Assembly (NCBI RefSeq): GCF_023242315.1
Contig: NZ_JALLIY010000020.1
Coordinates: 97,660-161,659 of the forward strand
Reading direction: 5' to 3'
Length of the DNA: 64,000 bases
Origin: Pseudomonas sp. MWU13-2105
GTDB taxonomy: Bacteria > Pseudomonadota > Gammaproteobacteria > Pseudomonadales > Pseudomonadaceae
This document shows, piece by piece, positions 61,401-64,000 of the stretch; within the stretch, counting starts at the first letter, position 1, and every line of letters begins with the position of its first letter. The position numbers and the translations under genes are program-made. The notes beneath the pieces were generated by a model that made no database searches, was not told the origin of the DNA, and was given only the letters and a program-made list of their open reading frames with translations.

Positions 61401-64000
61401 GTGCGACACGCGTAGCGTGTCTTCGAAGCCTCGAGGTGTAGGATCATCTTGAGGGGTTTCCGTTAAGGAAACCAACGGCTTGGGCACCCATTCCCGAGAA
61501 ACAAAGTCGACCCAGAAGTCCAATGTCTTCAAGGACTTGCCGCAGCGGCGGTGACACACCCATAGGGTCCCTCAGCGTTCGGAAGCAGGATCCAAAAGCC
61601 AGTTTTTATTGGCTCTTGAACGTCTAATACACACCAGCCCATCAGGGCTCCACCCACGTGGGATAGAATCCCCGCTGGGGTTTTCTCCTGCATTTGAAAC
61701 AGGAGGAAATACATCTTCGAGTCTGCTGCGTTCGCAGTTCTGGCTCAAGCTACCATCGAAGACACTAGCGAAAGCTCTGTCTGTCATTGTCCAACTTTCT
61801 TGTGCGCAAGGGAGCAGCGGACTCGTTGTACGACCAACGATAGCCTAGGAAGACATGCGTCACTGGTAACGGTGGGGTGTGAAGCTCTTCTGACAATGTA
61901 GCCCCCGTTAGGGTGTGTCCTTTCCGTGAGGATGGGATGCGGATATTCGGAGCAGCACCGGATTGAGGCGCTAGGCTGGCTGGTATGGGTAACGTAGGTG
62001 AACCACTGATAAACATCGTAAATATGAACAAGCCAAAGCTGATGTCAGGCTTGAGCCAAAAGGCATATGGTCGGTTACCTCTGTAGGGATTGGAGGTACG
62101 TCGTCACTAAGACCATCGGTGAAAAGGTGGGCCCTAACCCAGTCGTGTGACAGGCAGGGAACGTGGTAAACCCGTATGGCTGCCTTCGGGCAGGTGAACC
62201 GCAAGGGGATCTGTTGGCTGTGCGGGTATGGGAGTGTAGAAAAAGCGAATGCCGGGCTGTAATGGTCCGGATAGGGGTTGGAACATCACCCCACGGGAAA
62301 CCGGGCAGACTTCTACGTGGTTTCTTATCGCATGAGTTCTGTTTGAGTCTGTCTCAACGTGCTCCGAGATCCAGTGGTCAGGGATCTCTTATCAAAACCA
62401 CCCTGACGGGGACGTCCATTCCCGTCAGGGGATGCGTACGTCTTCCGCTCGGGATCAACTGAGAGGAAGGCAGCATGCTAGTACACAGCCATGAGGCCGT
62501 GTCTGCGCTTTCCAGCGCTCCGCAAAATTGGCACGACATCGACTGGTGTCGGGTTCAGCGGAACGTTCGGACAATGCAGCAGCGGATTGCGAAGGCTTGT
62601 CGGGAAGGCAATTGGCGCAAGGTGAAAGCCTTACAACGAATGCTGACCCGTTCACACTCGGCCAAATACCTCGCCGTAAGGCGAGTGACCGAGAACCAGG
62701 GGAAGCGTACGGCTGGAGTCGACCGCATACTCTGGGATACACCTGATGCCAAATGGAAAGCAGCAAATGGCTTGAAGAACCGCGGGTATAAACCTCGTCC
62801 GTTAAGACGAGTGTTTATACCTAAGTCAAACGGGAAGGAGCGTCCTCTGGGCGTCCCAACCATGACCGACCGGGCAATGCAGGCGTTGTATCTGCTGGCC
62901 CTGGCACCTGTTGCAGAGACCACGGGTGATCCGAACAGCTACGGCTTTAGGATCGAACGCTCGACGGCTGACGCGATGGGACAGTTGTTCGTAACCCTGT
63001 CCAAGAAGGTCTCGGCCCCCTGGATTCTGGAAGCGGACATACAAGGTTGCTTTGACCATATCAATCACGACTGGCTGATCGATAACGTCCCTGTGGACAA
63101 GACGATCCTTCAGAAATGGTTGAAGGCTGGCGTGGTCCATAACGGGCAATTACATGCGACGAACGCTGGGACGCCACAGGGAGGAATTATCTCTCCCACA
63201 CTGGCCAATCTGGTGCTCGACGGTCTGGAGACACAGCTCAAGAAACATTTGGGCATAACCAGAGCGAGGAAGCTGAAAATCAATGTGGTTAGGTATGCGG
63301 ATGACTTTGTGATCACCGGCACCTCGAAAGAGGTACTGGAAGATGAGGTCAGACCCTGGGTCGAGCAGTTCCTGGCAACACGCGGGCTGCGACTGTCACT
63401 GGAAAAAACGCATATCGTCCATATCGATCAAGGCTTCGACTTCCTGGGATGGAATTTCCGCAAGTACAGCGGGAAGCTACTCATCAAACCGAGCAAGAAA
63501 AACGTCGAGGCGTTTTACGGCAAGGTGAAGGGAGTAATCGACACTAACAAGACGGTGAAGCAGGACTATTTGATTCGCCTGCTAAACCCCATCTTGAAAG
63601 GCTGGGCTCTGTACCACCAGCCAGTAGTCGCCAAGCAGACATACTCGCGTATGGACAATCTGCTATTTCACGCCCTATGGCGTTGGGCAAAACGGCGACA
63701 TCCGAACAAGTCGCTGAGATGGATTCGGGAGAAGTATTTCCGAGTCCAAGGAAGCAGAAGTTGGGTGTTTGCCGCCACAACGTTGGATGGAAATGGGGAA
63801 AAACGGGACGTCACTTTGTACAGACTTGCTGACACAGCAATCGAAAGGCACCGAAAGGTCAGTGGGGAGTACAACCCTTTTGATCCCAGGATGGAGGAAA
63901 TGGGCGAGAAGCTACGAATGGAACGAATGCTCAAAAAGCTGAAGTACCGTAAGCAGATTCTCAGTCTTTTCCGACAACAGAAGGGCCGTTGTCTGGTGTG
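61401..64000 (+). mobile_element. Group II intron, 3' end beyond the window
   Basis: A structured non-coding stretch precedes an intron-encoded reverse transcriptase. The 5' end is uncertain: GTGCGACACG at 61401 fits the GUGYG consensus and begins a 7-bp hairpin, while GTGTG at 61877 gives a more usual distance of 600 bases to the ORF. Domains V and VI and the 3' splice site lie outside the window. It is inserted in the upstream region of ptrB, in the opposite orientation. Confidence 0.75.
62475..64000 (+). CDS. ltrA: Group II intron reverse transcriptase/maturase (LtrA), partial
   Basis: The frame is open from the ATG at 62475 (AGGAAGG upstream) to the window edge, 508 codons. It has RT domains with ILEADIQGCFDHINHDWLID, TPQGGIISPTLANLVLD and the catalytic YADD (residues 274-277), then a maturase X domain (LLNPILKGWALYHQ). 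The last residues (KGRCLV) look like the start of an HNH endonuclease domain, as in chloroplast-like intron proteins. No frame disruption is seen, so it may be mobile. Confidence 0.93.
   Translation, partial: MLVHSHEAVSALSSAPQNWHDIDWCRVQRNVRTMQQRIAKACREGNWRKVKALQRMLTRSHSAKYLAVRRVTENQGKRTAGVDRILWDTPDAKWKAANGLKNRGYKPRPLRRVFIPKSNGKERPLGVPTMTDRAMQALYLLALAPVAETTGDPNSYGFRIERSTADAMGQLFVTLSKKVSAPWILEADIQGCFDHINHDWLIDNVPVDKTILQKWLKAGVVHNGQLHATNAGTPQGGIISPTLANLVLDGLETQLKKHLGITRARKLKINVVRYADDFVITGTSKEVLEDEVRPWVEQFLATRGLRLSLEKTHIVHIDQGFDFLGWNFRKYSGKLLIKPSKKNVEAFYGKVKGVIDTNKTVKQDYLIRLLNPILKGWALYHQPVVAKQTYSRMDNLLFHALWRWAKRRHPNKSLRWIREKYFRVQGSRSWVFAATTLDGNGEKRDVTLYRLADTAIERHRKVSGEYNPFDPRMEEMGEKLRMERMLKKLKYRKQILSLFRQQKGRCLV

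Noticed and set aside
1..64000. CRISPR arrays
   Set aside because: No regularly spaced direct repeats of 25-40 bases with unique spacers were seen; the 39721 hairpins and GGTAA words lack that pattern.

Overview
The window looks like a Pseudomonas chromosome of the P. fluorescens group. The base composition is high-GC, the core gene orders (gcvR-dapA-bamC-MBL hydrolase-purC; rnd-ycgL; cynR/cynT-cynS) are pseudomonad, and REP-type palindromes ending in CTCCCACA or TCCTACAG occur in the core intergenic gaps. This assignment rests on protein and gene-order recognition only.

Layout. (1) 1-4292 is core: a partial gcvR, dapA, bamC, a metallo-beta-lactamase-fold hydrolase, purC and tRNA-Ser(CGA). 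(2) 4279-30448 is a 26-kb genomic island inserted in the 3' end of that tRNA. It is bounded by a 17-bp direct repeat (attL 4279-4295, attR 30432-30448) and by a second 23-bp direct repeat just inside both ends. It carries a satellite-like backbone (AlpA regulator, inovirus Gp2-type HUH Rep, tyrosine integrase next to attR) and cargo: a diguanylate cyclase plus REC-HDOD pair, two HEPN proteins, a GHKL ATPase/STAS-like/PIN operon, a GIY-YIG protein, a TylF-type methyltransferase, a DUF932 protein and several unknown secreted or membrane proteins. Remnants of other tRNA ends at 22512 and about 26117, each next to tandem short motifs, suggest the island is a mosaic of several integrations. (3) 30449-40540 is a second AT-richer accessory stretch, outside the att repeats: a serine recombinase, a RelA/SpoT-domain (toxSAS-like) protein, a PIN-like protein, a caspase/CHAT-like protein, a Sel1 protein, an orphan HigA antitoxin with a deleted higB, and a striking array of hairpins at 39721-39828. 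(4) 40561-61325 is core again: LysR regulators, a cyanate detoxification locus, a glutamine-synthetase-family gene, rnd-ycgL, a 2-hydroxyacid dehydrogenase, nitroreductase, RNA methyltransferase, GST/TetR pair, HD-GYP protein, chemoreceptor, HNH nuclease, spermidine-synthase-like protein, cyclic-nucleotide-binding protein and oligopeptidase. (5) From about 61401 to the window end is a group II intron with its reverse transcriptase ORF (cut off by the window), lying directly upstream of the oligopeptidase gene.

How it fits together. The two accessory regions read as a defence and signalling hot spot, with several candidate nucleases or toxins beside regulatory ATPase, STAS or small helical partners. 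The most interesting candidates for an undescribed system are the STAS-GHKL / STAS-like / PIN operon (22657-24720) and a dispersed family of about 70-residue helical proteins, two intact copies of which sit directly upstream of a HEPN gene and of that operon.
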